DNA of 36,110 nt from JASFYU01 sp045046905 (GTDB lineage: Bacteria; Bacteroidota; Bacteroidia; Flavobacteriales; Flavobacteriaceae). Positions 16,222 to 23,481 of the stretch are shown here, piece after piece (position 1 is the stretch's first letter; each line of letters starts with the position of its first letter). The DNA lies in NCBI GenBank assembly GCA_045046905.1, contig JASFYU010000188.1:1-36110 (forward strand), read 5' to 3'. The notes below the pieces were generated by a model, which was not told where the DNA came from, searched no databases, and worked only from the letters and a program-made list of their open reading frames with translations. The translations under genes were made by a program, and so were the position numbers.

Positions 16222-17256
16222 TTAAGGATACATTGTTATGAGCTTTTTTTTCTTCACAATACGGCTAATTACGATTTCCGATAAATTCCAGTCATAGCCA
16301 TCAAAATTAGTTGTGTTCACAAATTGAACGACAATAGTGTCGATGTCTTTATGGTATTCTGCAAGACTCTGATAGCCGGGAAGCAAGCCTCCATGTTCGT
16401 AGACGTAAATATGAGGAATAGATTTCTTGTCCCCCCTCATCAAACAATGAACTTTCGTTTAATGTCCTCAGGAATATACCTACATCTTCTGCTGTCGCTA
16501 TCATTGAGCCATAATCATTCGTCTTGATGTCTTCCTCAAAGTCAACGTAATAGCCGCTCATAACATCGTTTATATTTACTTCACTAAGCGAACTAAATGT
16601 ATTGTTCAGCCCATGTGGCATCAAAATTTCTTCCTTAATATATTGGTGACAGCTATAACCCACCACTTTATCAATGAGTCTAGAAAGCAACAAATAATTG
16701 GTATTACAATATTCATAGTCTGCGTCTGGTTCGAAGTTTGCAGGCAAATCAAGTGCGTATTCAAGTACATCTTTAGTGCTTTCTTGTGGATTATCCCAAT
16801 AACCAGAATGGTCGGTAAAAATTGGAATACCACTCCGGTGTTGCACCATTAATCTTAATGTGATTTTTTCTGCATTTTCAATTCTTCCCACAAGTTCAGG
16901 AAAGTAATCAGCAAGCGTTTTATCTAAAGACAAACGTTTGTCATTGACTAATTTGGTGATCGCAACAGCGACATATAATTTGCTGATACTGCCTATCTTG
17001 AATAAGGATTTCGGGTCGGCAGGTATTTTATTTTTTCGATCTTTAAAGCCCGCTGTATAAAATGCAGGGGGTTTGCCAGCTTGGTCCACATAAACAATCA
17101 TGCCATCAAACCCATGACCAATGGCTTCATTTACTTGTTCTTGAACCGTATCTGGTAGGGGTAAAATCCAAGCCTTTACCAAAATCCATGGTACGAACCA
17201 CAAAGAAGATATGCTCGCAATAATAAATACTATTCTGAGATTTTTTTCTTTATCAT
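16222..17256 (-). pseudogene. Serine beta-lactamase-like hydrolase (S12 family), frameshifted
   Basis: The main frame covers residues up to ...EGGQEIYSSYLRLRTW and then goes out of frame. The correct continuation, IYVYEHGGLLPGYQSLAEYH, lies in another frame and ends at 16222. All three S12 catalytic motifs are still readable: SxxK in GSISKLYVAV, YxN in YEYCNTNY, and HGG in YEHGGLLPG (after the shift). A second shift lies in the A7 run near 17245. The ATG at 17256 gives MIKKK in one frame, and the hydrophobic signal LRIVFIIASISSLWFV lies in the next. Likely an exported D-aminopeptidase/esterase/carboxypeptidase-type enzyme once; substrate unknown. Both lesions are single-base shifts, so sequencing error is a real alternative. 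Confidence 0.85.
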
Positions 17257-17619
17257 ACTATCACCTAATTCAGGCTATTACATTTTGTTTAATTGTCCAT
17301 AGCTTATTCAATTCCAAATAAGATAACGGTTTTAGCCTTAATGATCTCTGAATAAACCGATACTTATGTATTTGAATTATGGGGAAGAATAAGTATGATA
17401 ATAATTTTAAAATATTCAAGAAACAAAAAAAATTTAATATACTACAAATCAACTACTTATATATAAGTCGCTTCTTTTCTCAATTAAAGCAAATGTTAAA
17501 TATTATATAATACAGTACTATTTTATACATAGTACTGTAACAAAATGAAAACTCTCTCGTCTATTGGTTGTAAGTAAATTAGAAACAACGAATAATAACA
17601 ATATTAAAAACTAGAAATT
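17257..17619. other. Long leader region upstream of the peptide array
   Basis: No supported gene; the only minus-strand frame here is hydrophobic low-complexity AT-rich translation. It holds the perfect inverted repeat at 17511-17539. A possible 10-codon ORF starts at ATG 17545 (MKTLSSIGCK, stop 17577), which could be a leader peptide but lacks independent support. Confidence 0.5.
17511..17539. promoter_or_regulatory. Perfect 10-bp inverted repeat, possible operator
   Basis: TACAGTACTA (17511-17520), spacer TTTTATACA, TAGTACTGTA (17530-17539). It lies 81 bases before the first peptide gene. The shape and spacing suit binding of a dimeric regulator, for example the Crp/Fnr protein encoded at 18570, or an RNA hairpin. 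The core ACAGTACT also recurs inside peptide genes 1-3. Confidence 0.5.
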
Positions 17620-17733
17620 ATGAAAACATCAAGCAACAGAACAACGACCGAATCAAAAACAGGACAGTACTTTTCATTATTTAGTACTAGCAAAAGAGCG
17701 CAATGGGCACAGTACAGAAATTTTAACCGCTAA
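17620..17733 (+). CDS. Cationic 37-aa peptide, array copy 1
   Basis: Reads MKTSSNRTTTESKTGQYFSL... and ends in SKRAQWAQYRNFNR. No cysteine, no signal peptide, net charge about +6. I do not recognise the family. It differs from copies 2-4 mainly at residues 3-9, 20 and 22, while the last 14 residues are identical. It is separated from copy 2 by a longer, unrelated spacer (134 bp), so it is the oldest or most distinct of the four. The leader before its ATG (ACAATATTAAAAACTAGAAATT) resembles that before copy 2. Confidence 0.75.
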   Translation: MKTSSNRTTTESKTGQYFSLFSTSKRAQWAQYRNFNR

Positions 17734-17796
17734 AATTAGGTTTGGAAAAGACATATTACGCTTTAGTCCATAAAAACGACAACTCAGTAATAACTA

Positions 17797-17828
17797 TTTC
17801 CTATACAAAGTAAATCGAAACATCTTTG
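17797..17828 (+). promoter_or_regulatory. Possible internal promoter before peptide copy 2
   Basis: TTTC at 17797-17800, 20 bases, then CATCTTTG at 17821-17828: one mismatch in each box from TTTG/TAnnTTTG with ideal spacing. It would give a leader of about 33 bases before the ATG at 17868. A 7-bp inverted repeat, TACAAAG...CTTTGTA, overlaps it. Confidence 0.4.
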
Positions 17829-17867
17829 TACCATCATAAATTAATAACAACATTAAAATATAAAATC

Positions 17868-17981
17868 ATGAAAGCATCATTCACAAGAACAGCAACCGAA
17901 TCGAAAACAGGACAGTACTTTTCATCATTTCGCACTAGCAAAAGAGCGCAATGGGCACAGTACAGAAATTTCAACCGTTAA
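17868..17981 (+). CDS. Cationic 37-aa peptide, array copy 2
   Basis: MKASFTRTATESKTGQYFSS followed by FRTSKRAQWAQYRNFNR. Net charge about +7 from eight Lys/Arg against one Glu. Differences from copies 3 and 4 are largely third-position changes (TCG/TCA, CGT/CGC, TTC/TTT), which argues for selection on the protein. The gene plus its downstream spacer is the 159-bp unit that has been tandemly duplicated. No named family recognised. Confidence 0.78.
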   Translation: MKASFTRTATESKTGQYFSSFRTSKRAQWAQYRNFNR

Positions 17982-18026
17982 TTACAATCAAAAAACAACA
18001 GTCAACACCATAAAAAATAAAACAGC

Positions 18027-18140
18027 ATGAAAGCATCATTCACAAGAACAGCAACCGAATCAAAAACAGGACAGTACTTTTCATCATTTGGCACTAGCAA
18101 AAGAGCACAATGGGCACAGTACAGAAATTTCAACCGCTAA
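18027..18140 (+). CDS. Cationic 37-aa peptide, array copy 3
   Basis: Same as copy 2 except Gly for Arg at position 22. The 45-base spacer before it (17982-18026) is nearly identical to that before copy 4 (18141-18186). A-rich leader without Shine-Dalgarno, usual for Bacteroidota. Function unknown. Confidence 0.78.
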   Translation: MKASFTRTATESKTGQYFSSFGTSKRAQWAQYRNFNR

Positions 18141-18186
18141 TTACAATCAAAAAAACAACAGTCAACACCATAAAAAATAAAACAAC

Positions 18187-18300
18187 ATGAAAGCATCAAT
18201 CACAAGAACAGCAACCGAATCAAAAACGGGACAGTATTTTTCATCATTTCGCACTAGCAAAAGAGCGCAATGGGCGCAATACAGAAATTTTAACCGCTAA
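18187..18300 (+). CDS. Cationic 37-aa peptide, array copy 4
   Basis: MKASITRTATESKTGQYFSS followed by FRTSKRAQWAQYRNFNR; differs from copy 2 by Ile for Phe at position 5. Several synonymous changes (ACG, TAT, GCG CAA, TTT, CGC) show that it has diverged at the DNA level while keeping the peptide. Function unknown. Confidence 0.78.
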   Translation: MKASITRTATESKTGQYFSSFRTSKRAQWAQYRNFNR

Positions 18301-18339
18301 TCACGGTTTAACAACACAAGACTAGTAAACAACCTTGTC

Positions 18340-18450
18340 ATGAAACCATTCATCAATCAATTGCCAACGGAATTTAAAAGGTTCGCTTTCTTTTCAACTT
18401 TAAAAGACAGTAAGAAGATTCGTTGGTCTGCATCAAGACAATACCTTTAA
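18340..18450 (+). CDS. Diverged 36-aa paralogue, array copy 5
   Basis: MKPFINQLPTEFKRFAFFST followed by LKDSKKIRWSASRQYL. It aligns without gaps to copies 1-4 and keeps MK, TE at 10-11, Lys13, aromatic-Phe-Ser at 17-19, Ser-Lys-basic at 24-26, Trp29, Arg33 and an aromatic at 35 (11 identities in 36). The DNA is no longer repetitive, so the conservation is at protein level, which is the best evidence that the array is coding. Net charge about +6. It is the last gene before the terminator. Confidence 0.72.
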   Translation: MKPFINQLPTEFKRFAFFSTLKDSKKIRWSASRQYL

Positions 18451-18478
18451 CAGTCATTCTGCTTCATACAGTATTAGA

Positions 18479-18523
18479 TAAAAGGGATAGACCTTCATCA
18501 AAGTCTACCCCTTCTTTTTTTTT
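18479..18523 (+). terminator. Rho-independent terminator of the peptide array
   Basis: AAGGGATAGAC pairs with GTCTACCCCTT (one mismatch), a short loop, then CTTTTTTTTT. Placed 28 bases after the stop of the fifth peptide gene, so the array is a transcription unit separate from the Crp/Fnr gene. Confidence 0.75.
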
Positions 18524-18569
18524 AATACTTTTAGGCTTACTCTTGTAAATTATTTCTACGTTAAAGGTT

Positions 18570-19145
18570 ATGGAAGTGCAGCAGCTACATAAAGCGATTG
18601 ATAAATACAGCAGCAATATGGCCCAAAAATCACGTGCTTCATTTGCCGCTTTATGTATTGAAAAGACTTTTGCAAAGGGGAATATATTGCTGAAACCCCG
18701 TAAGCCAGACCAATCGGAATATATTTTATTAAGTGGAATAGTGCGTACTTTTTTATTGAATGCCGAAGGCGAAGAAATAACACTTTCCTTTTTCGAGGAA
18801 AATACAATTCTGTCTCCCTACGTAACGAGAACCGAAAATGGAAAATCGTTACTATACTTCGAGGTATTGACCGACTGTACCATTGCCCAAATCGATGCCA
18901 AAGCATTTGAATCATTGATGATTGAAAATTTAGAAATACGAGATTTCGGAAATACCGTATTGCGACAAGAACTATTGAACAAGGTTCACAAAGAAATCAG
19001 AATGGCCTCTTGGCCGGCCAAAGAACGGTTAGAGCAGTTCCGAAAAGATTTTTCAATGTTAGAGAACCGCATTCCCCATCCTATGATTGCCTCCTATTTG
19101 GGTATTACCAATGTTTCTCTCAGCAGACTGCGAAAACAATTCTAA
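18570..19145 (+). CDS. Crp/Fnr-family transcriptional regulator
   Basis: 191 aa, usual for Bacteroidota members. The N-terminal cNMP-binding-like beta-roll is visible in KGNILLKPRKPDQSEYILLS, LNAEGEEITLSFFEENTILSPY and CTIAQIDAKAFESL. The C-terminal helix-turn-helix contains HPMIASYLGITNVSLSRLRK. No ligand-specific Arg-Ser pair typical of cAMP-binding Crp is obvious, so the effector is unknown. It starts 47 bp after the terminator of the small-peptide array and precedes a membrane-protein gene by 69 bp. It is a candidate regulator of the array through the inverted repeat at 17511-17539 (inference). Confidence 0.88.
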   Translation: MEVQQLHKAIDKYSSNMAQKSRASFAALCIEKTFAKGNILLKPRKPDQSEYILLSGIVRTFLLNAEGEEITLSFFEENTILSPYVTRTENGKSLLYFEVLTDCTIAQIDAKAFESLMIENLEIRDFGNTVLRQELLNKVHKEIRMASWPAKERLEQFRKDFSMLENRIPHPMIASYLGITNVSLSRLRKQF

Positions 19146-19214
19146 AATGCTTTTTATCAATTGTTAATGCAGAACTAAATTTGCTGTTATTCCTTTGTAT
19201 AAAAAATCAAGGGA

Positions 19215-19769
19215 ATGAAAACTGTTCAAAATATCATACGACGAAATATTCAAGGTAAAAAGGTATTGCTCCTATTCTTGTTGACCAATATCGTTTATGT
19301 TGCCATGCTGTTAGTAACCATTCCTGGAGTCATGGACTTTGCCAACGGAATGAATTTGCTAGATATGATGCCGATCGGATATGATCTAGAATATGTCGAT
19401 TCACTATTCCACGCCCTTGGGGCAGAAGGTCGAAATGCGTATTTATACAGCCAAATTCCGTTAGATATGGTATATCCCTTTTTATTCGGAATAAGTTATT
19501 GTTTAGTGCTGGCCTATTTTCTGAACAAACTCAACAAGCTGAAATCTCCCTTAGGGTATTTATGTCTGTTACCATTAATAGCGGGTATATTTGATTATTT
19601 TGAGAACTTTGGAATACTGGCCTTACTGAGCAATTATCCTGAAATATCGAATAGTAGCGTAACAATAACAAGTAGTTTCACTCTTCTTAAGAGTATAAGC
19701 ACCACACTATATTTTATGATTTTAATAGGATTCCTCGTGCTGCTTTTAATTAAGACTTCGAGAAAATAA
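19215..19769 (+). CDS. Small multi-pass membrane protein, unknown function
   Basis: 184 aa with about four hydrophobic segments: LLLFLLTNIVYVAMLLVTIP (about 18-37), MVYPFLFGISYCLVLAYFL (about 85-103), LGYLCLLPLIAGIFDYFENF (about 113-132) and LYFMILIGFLVLLLI at the C-terminus. The short polar N-terminus is rich in Arg/Lys, so it probably faces the cytoplasm. I do not recognise the family. It lies between a Crp/Fnr regulator and a nucleotidyl-cyclase fusion protein on the same strand. That suggests a linked role such as a sensor or a regulated target, but nothing in the sequence proves it. Confidence 0.75.
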   Translation: MKTVQNIIRRNIQGKKVLLLFLLTNIVYVAMLLVTIPGVMDFANGMNLLDMMPIGYDLEYVDSLFHALGAEGRNAYLYSQIPLDMVYPFLFGISYCLVLAYFLNKLNKLKSPLGYLCLLPLIAGIFDYFENFGILALLSNYPEISNSSVTITSSFTLLKSISTTLYFMILIGFLVLLLIKTSRK

Positions 19770-19882
19770 AAAAGTTTTGCGTCATATTTGTTGCAATGGT
19801 TTATACAGAATACTGCCTTTAATACAAAAACTGATCTACCCCTCTAGTCTGCGAATTATCGTATTTTTAGCATTGCCAACTT

Positions 19883-22219
19883 ATGACAACATCTAAAAAA
19901 CGCCGTATCGCCGCTATCATGTTTACCGACATCGTTGGTTATACCGCTTTGATGCAAAAAGATGAAACTGCTGCAATAGCCATGAGAGCACGCCACCGCT
20001 CAACTTTCAAAAAAAATCATGATGTATATGCTGGTGAAATAGTTCAGTATTACGGAGACGGAACCCTTAGTGCGTTTTCGAGCGCAGTAGAGGCCATAAC
20101 CTGTGCAATTTCGATACAACAGACCTTACAAAAAGAAAAACCGGTACCTATACGTATCGGACTACATTTGGGAGACATCGTTTTTGATGGAACAGAGGTG
20201 TATGGCGACGGCGTAAATATGGCCTCACGAATCGAGTCTTTGGGCGTTGCAGGTTCAATTCTTATATCGGGTAAACTGAATGATGAACTAAAAAATCAAC
20301 CACAGCTTGTTACGAAGTCCCTCGGCTATTTTGAACTAAAAAATGTCGCAAAATCCGTTGAGGTTTTTGCCGTTGACGATGAAGGCATAAAAGTGCCCAA
20401 GCGGTCAGAACTTAAAGGTGTTTCAAGAAAAGAAACCAAAACCATTGCAGTACTACCATTCGTCAATATGAGTTCTGATATCGAAAACGAATACTTTTCA
20501 GACGGAATGACCGAGGAAATAATCAATGCCCTAGCTAAGATTAAAGGTCTGAAAGTAACCTCTCGAACCTCTTCTTTCTATTTTAAAAATAAGAATATCC
20601 CGATTTCAAGTATTGGGGAAGCATTAAATGTTTCCACTATTTTAGAGGGGAGCATCCGCTTGTCGGGGAATAAAATGAGAATTACGGCACAGTTAATTGA
20701 TGTAGTCGATGATTTTCATTTTTGGTCAAAAACCTTTGACCGCTCCATGGCTGACATTTTTGCTGTTCAAGATGAAGTCAGCTTATTGATTGCAGACCAA
20801 TTGCGAGAACATATTGGCCATTTTGATATGGAGGACCAATTAATAGACCCCCCTGATGTAGCTGTTGATGTTTATAAGAAGTACCTAAAAGGCAGGTATC
20901 ATCTGATGAAATTAACGCTGGCAGAGACCAAAAGAGCCATCTCAATTTTTCGAGAAATCATCGAAGAGGAACCAGACTTTCCCTTGCCCTATCTCGATAT
21001 CAACCAAGGCTATGCATTTTTGGGTACAATGGGCTTATTGCCTGCCGGTGAAGCTTTTGAGAAGGCCAAACCTTTTTTAGACAAAGCCCTTAAACTTGAT
21101 GAAAACTTAGCAGAATCGCAACTCAACCTTGCTTGGATCAGCTGCTGGCAAAATTGGAATCTGAAAAAGACATATCAACATCTAAACAATGCCTTGGAAA
21201 TTCGCCCCTCCGATGTGATTTACTTGACTTTTTCAAATACACTTACACTTGAAGGTAAACTAAAGGCCGCCCTAAATTATATTGACAAAGCACTTGAAAT
21301 AGATCCTTTCTCTGCAATGAACATTCATTATAAAGGATTTCTATTTTACCTGATGGAAAAGTATGAAAAAGCTATTCCTTTCTTTGAAAAAGCCTTAGAA
21401 TTAAAACCCAATCTGCCTTTTCCTCCGCTCTATGTCGGAAGCATATTCGTATTGGAAGGTCGTGCCAGGGAAGGTTTAGCATACTTTCAGAATCTTCCGC
21501 CACTTGGAGCCGGCGATTTAACAAAATTAGGAGGCGCTACGATGGCCCATATAGCACTATGCGATTCGGTCAAAGCGGAAGAAGGCATAACAAAACTACA
21601 AGCGGCCTTACAAACCGATTCTATGGGAAGCGCACTATTCTTTTTAATACTTTGTTATACGATGAAGGGCAAGCACCAAGAGGCCATCGAATTAATAGAG
21701 AAAGGAATGGAATACAGACTGCCAAGAATGCTGATGCTTTACACAGAACCTATATTAAAACCGATACGTTCAAATTCTCGTTTTAAAGCCTTGATGAAAG
21801 ATGCATTAGGAGACGGAACAGCCTTCAAAACGCCCAAAAGAAAATATAAAAAACCGTTACTCGATAAAAAAGAGTTAAAGCAATATTATGACCGATTAGA
21901 GCATTTAATGTCAGCTGAAGAACCTTACCTTAACCTTGATTTAACGCTACGTGACATGGCCAAAATGCTTGAAATGCCACCCAATCATTTGTCGCAATTG
22001 CTCAACGAAGGCTTTGACAAGAACTTTTCTGAATTCGTAAACTCATATCGTTTGGCAACCTTCAAATCGAAAGCAGGCGACCCATCACAACGCCACTTGA
22101 CCATTCTGGCATTGGCCTACGACAGTGGCTTTAATTCCAAAACCGTTTTTAATACCTACTTCAAAAAAACCATGGGCATTACCCCAAGAGCCTATTGGAA
22201 AGAAGCAATCGCAAATTAG
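19883..22219 (+). CDS. Class III nucleotidyl cyclase-TolB-like-TPR-AraC HTH fusion protein
   Basis: 778 aa. Residues 7-130 are a class III cyclase domain with both metal aspartates (FTDIVGY, Asp16; YYGDGTLSAF, Asp59) and the transition-state Asn/Arg (VNMASRIES, Asn112, Arg116). The base-selecting positions are Gln55 and Glu105 in place of the usual Lys and Asp of adenylate cyclases. Residues 186-290 resemble the TolB-N/FlgO-like domain that often follows such cyclases (IAVLPFVNMSSDIENEYFSD). TPR repeats fill about 325-640 (for example ALEIDPFSAMNIHYKGFLFY). An AraC-type double HTH ends the protein (TLRDMAKMLEMPPNHLSQLL and LALAYDSGFNSKTVFNTYFK). No membrane segment. It may make a cyclic nucleotide and bind DNA in one polypeptide; activity is unproven. 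Confidence 0.9.
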   Translation: MTTSKKRRIAAIMFTDIVGYTALMQKDETAAIAMRARHRSTFKKNHDVYAGEIVQYYGDGTLSAFSSAVEAITCAISIQQTLQKEKPVPIRIGLHLGDIVFDGTEVYGDGVNMASRIESLGVAGSILISGKLNDELKNQPQLVTKSLGYFELKNVAKSVEVFAVDDEGIKVPKRSELKGVSRKETKTIAVLPFVNMSSDIENEYFSDGMTEEIINALAKIKGLKVTSRTSSFYFKNKNIPISSIGEALNVSTILEGSIRLSGNKMRITAQLIDVVDDFHFWSKTFDRSMADIFAVQDEVSLLIADQLREHIGHFDMEDQLIDPPDVAVDVYKKYLKGRYHLMKLTLAETKRAISIFREIIEEEPDFPLPYLDINQGYAFLGTMGLLPAGEAFEKAKPFLDKALKLDENLAESQLNLAWISCWQNWNLKKTYQHLNNALEIRPSDVIYLTFSNTLTLEGKLKAALNYIDKALEIDPFSAMNIHYKGFLFYLMEKYEKAIPFFEKALELKPNLPFPPLYVGSIFVLEGRAREGLAYFQNLPPLGAGDLTKLGGATMAHIALCDSVKAEEGITKLQAALQTDSMGSALFFLILCYTMKGKHQEAIELIEKGMEYRLPRMLMLYTEPILKPIRSNSRFKALMKDALGDGTAFKTPKRKYKKPLLDKKELKQYYDRLEHLMSAEEPYLNLDLTLRDMAKMLEMPPNHLSQLLNEGFDKNFSEFVNSYRLATFKSKAGDPSQRHLTILALAYDSGFNSKTVFNTYFKKTMGITPRAYWKEAIAN

Positions 22220-22261
22220 TTCCGATTTTCAAATCTGAACGACTAGCTTTCATTCTACGCC

Positions 22262-22269
22262 TACTTTTG
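22262..22269 (+). promoter_or_regulatory. Possible -7 box (TACTTTTG) of the MDR oxidoreductase
   Basis: Exact TAnnTTTG fit, but no TTTG 19-21 bases upstream. If used, the transcript would begin near 22276, which favours the ATG at 22289 over 22274 as translation start. Confidence 0.35.
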
Positions 22270-22273
22270 GGGT

Positions 22274-23260
22274 ATGAATAATACAACAATGAAAGCAATT
22301 ATAAGTACAAAATATGGCTCGCCTGATGTGCTACAATTAAGAGATATCGAAAAACCCGTTCCAAAAGACAATGAAGTCCTGATAAAGATACATACGGCAT
22401 CTATTACAACAGCCGAGACCATGATGCGAACCGGGTATCCACTTATCGGTAGACTATTTATGGGTCTTACAAAGCCCAAGAATGCTATTTCAGGTACTGG
22501 TTTTGCAGGTAAGATCGAGGCCATCGGAAAAGATGTGAAATTATTTAAAATAGGAAATCAGGTTTTTGGAGAATCAATTACCCATTTTGGTACCTATGCC
22601 GAGTATATCTGTATTCAAGAAGAGGGAATAATTACCTTAAAACCTGAAAATATACCGTATGAAGAAGTTGCCGTTGTTGGCGACGGACATATAACATCAT
22701 TACATTTTCTTAAGAACTTGGCAAAAATTAAACCTGGACAGCATATTTTAATCAATGGTGCCTCTGGAAGTTTAGGAACAGCAGCCGTTCAGCTTGCCAA
22801 ACATTTTGGGGCTGAAATTACAGCGGTTTGCAGTACGCGGAACATCGCTTTGGTAAAATCTCTCGGAGCCGATAACGCTATTGACTACACCCAAGAGGAT
22901 TTTACAAAAAACGGCAAGACCTATGATGTTATTTATGATACGATAGGCAATAGTTCTTTTTCAAATTGTAAAAATTCATTGACCAAAAAAGGAGCTTATA
23001 TTTCGCCTGTTCTCAGTCTAGCACTTCTTTTTCAAATGTTGAAAACTTCTATTTACGGAAGCAAAAAAGCGCTGTTTTCGGCTACGGGAATGCTTCCTGC
23101 TCCACGAATTCAAGCTTTTCTACAAGAAATAAAGGAACTTATGGAGACTGGGCAACTGAAGTCAGTAATCGACAAACGGTATTCATTAGAGCAAATCGCC
23201 GAGGCGCACTTCTATATTGAAACAGGTCATAAAACGGGCAATGTTGTATTACGTATGTGA
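22274..23260 (+). CDS. Zinc-independent MDR NAD(P)H:quinone oxidoreductase-like protein
   Basis: 328 aa (323 if started at the in-frame ATG at 22289, where the family-typical MKAIISTKYGSPDVLQLRDI begins). GroES-like N-terminal half, then the Rossmann nucleotide-binding region HILINGASGSLGTAAVQLAK and KSLGADNAIDYTQEDF. No structural-zinc cysteine cluster is present, placing it with quinone reductase/zeta-crystallin-type enzymes that reduce quinones or enones with NADPH in the cytoplasm. It follows the cyclase fusion gene by 54 bp on the same strand. Exact substrate unknown. Confidence 0.9.
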   Translation: MNNTTMKAIISTKYGSPDVLQLRDIEKPVPKDNEVLIKIHTASITTAETMMRTGYPLIGRLFMGLTKPKNAISGTGFAGKIEAIGKDVKLFKIGNQVFGESITHFGTYAEYICIQEEGIITLKPENIPYEEVAVVGDGHITSLHFLKNLAKIKPGQHILINGASGSLGTAAVQLAKHFGAEITAVCSTRNIALVKSLGADNAIDYTQEDFTKNGKTYDVIYDTIGNSSFSNCKNSLTKKGAYISPVLSLALLFQMLKTSIYGSKKALFSATGMLPAPRIQAFLQEIKELMETGQLKSVIDKRYSLEQIAEAHFYIETGHKTGNVVLRM

Positions 23261-23346
23261 AGTACCACTATAACGCTCATTTCAACATAAAATAGGAGAA
23301 GCAATTGTCTGAAATTTTGTGTGCAAGGCGATAAAATCAGAGCAAA

Positions 23347-23368
23347 CCTGCCTGACGGCAAAGGCAGG
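23347..23368. repeat. Palindromic repeat CCTGCCT-GACGGCAA-AGGCAGG
   Basis: A 7-bp perfect stem with loop GACGGCAA, the same family as 12119-12137 and 9388-9402. It lies between convergent genes and may help terminate both. Confidence 0.6.
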
Positions 23369-23383
23369 CCCCGAGGTAGTTTT

Positions 23384-23424
23384 CTTGTATTCTGTAGATT
23401 AAATCCTAGGTCGAACTCAGGTTA
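23384..23424. repeat. Third copy of the TAGGTCGAACTCAG repeat
   Basis: Almost identical to 16128-16166 (TTGTATT-TGTAGATTAAATC, then TAGGTCGAACTCAGG), about 38 of 40 positions. It appears alone, without a matching inverted partner nearby. It lies in the convergent intergenic region after the MDR oxidoreductase gene. Confidence 0.65.
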
Positions 23425-23481
23425 TTCGTGATTTACGACAAGAAAAATAATCCCTTTTCTTGGCATACATTTTTGAACTAT

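Noticed and set aside
17270..17452. Minus-strand 60-codon open frame
   Set aside because: AT-rich, Phe/Leu/Ile/Lys-rich translation without motif or conserved context; more likely chance.
17545..17577. Ten-codon leader peptide after the palindrome
   Set aside because: Could be chance in AT-rich DNA; no attenuator hairpin or conserved codon run supports it, so it is only mentioned, not called.
17620..18450. CRISPR or minisatellite interpretation of the 160-bp repeats
   Set aside because: Units are too long and contain full ORFs with synonymous variation; spacers are repeated, not unique, and no cas genes are near.
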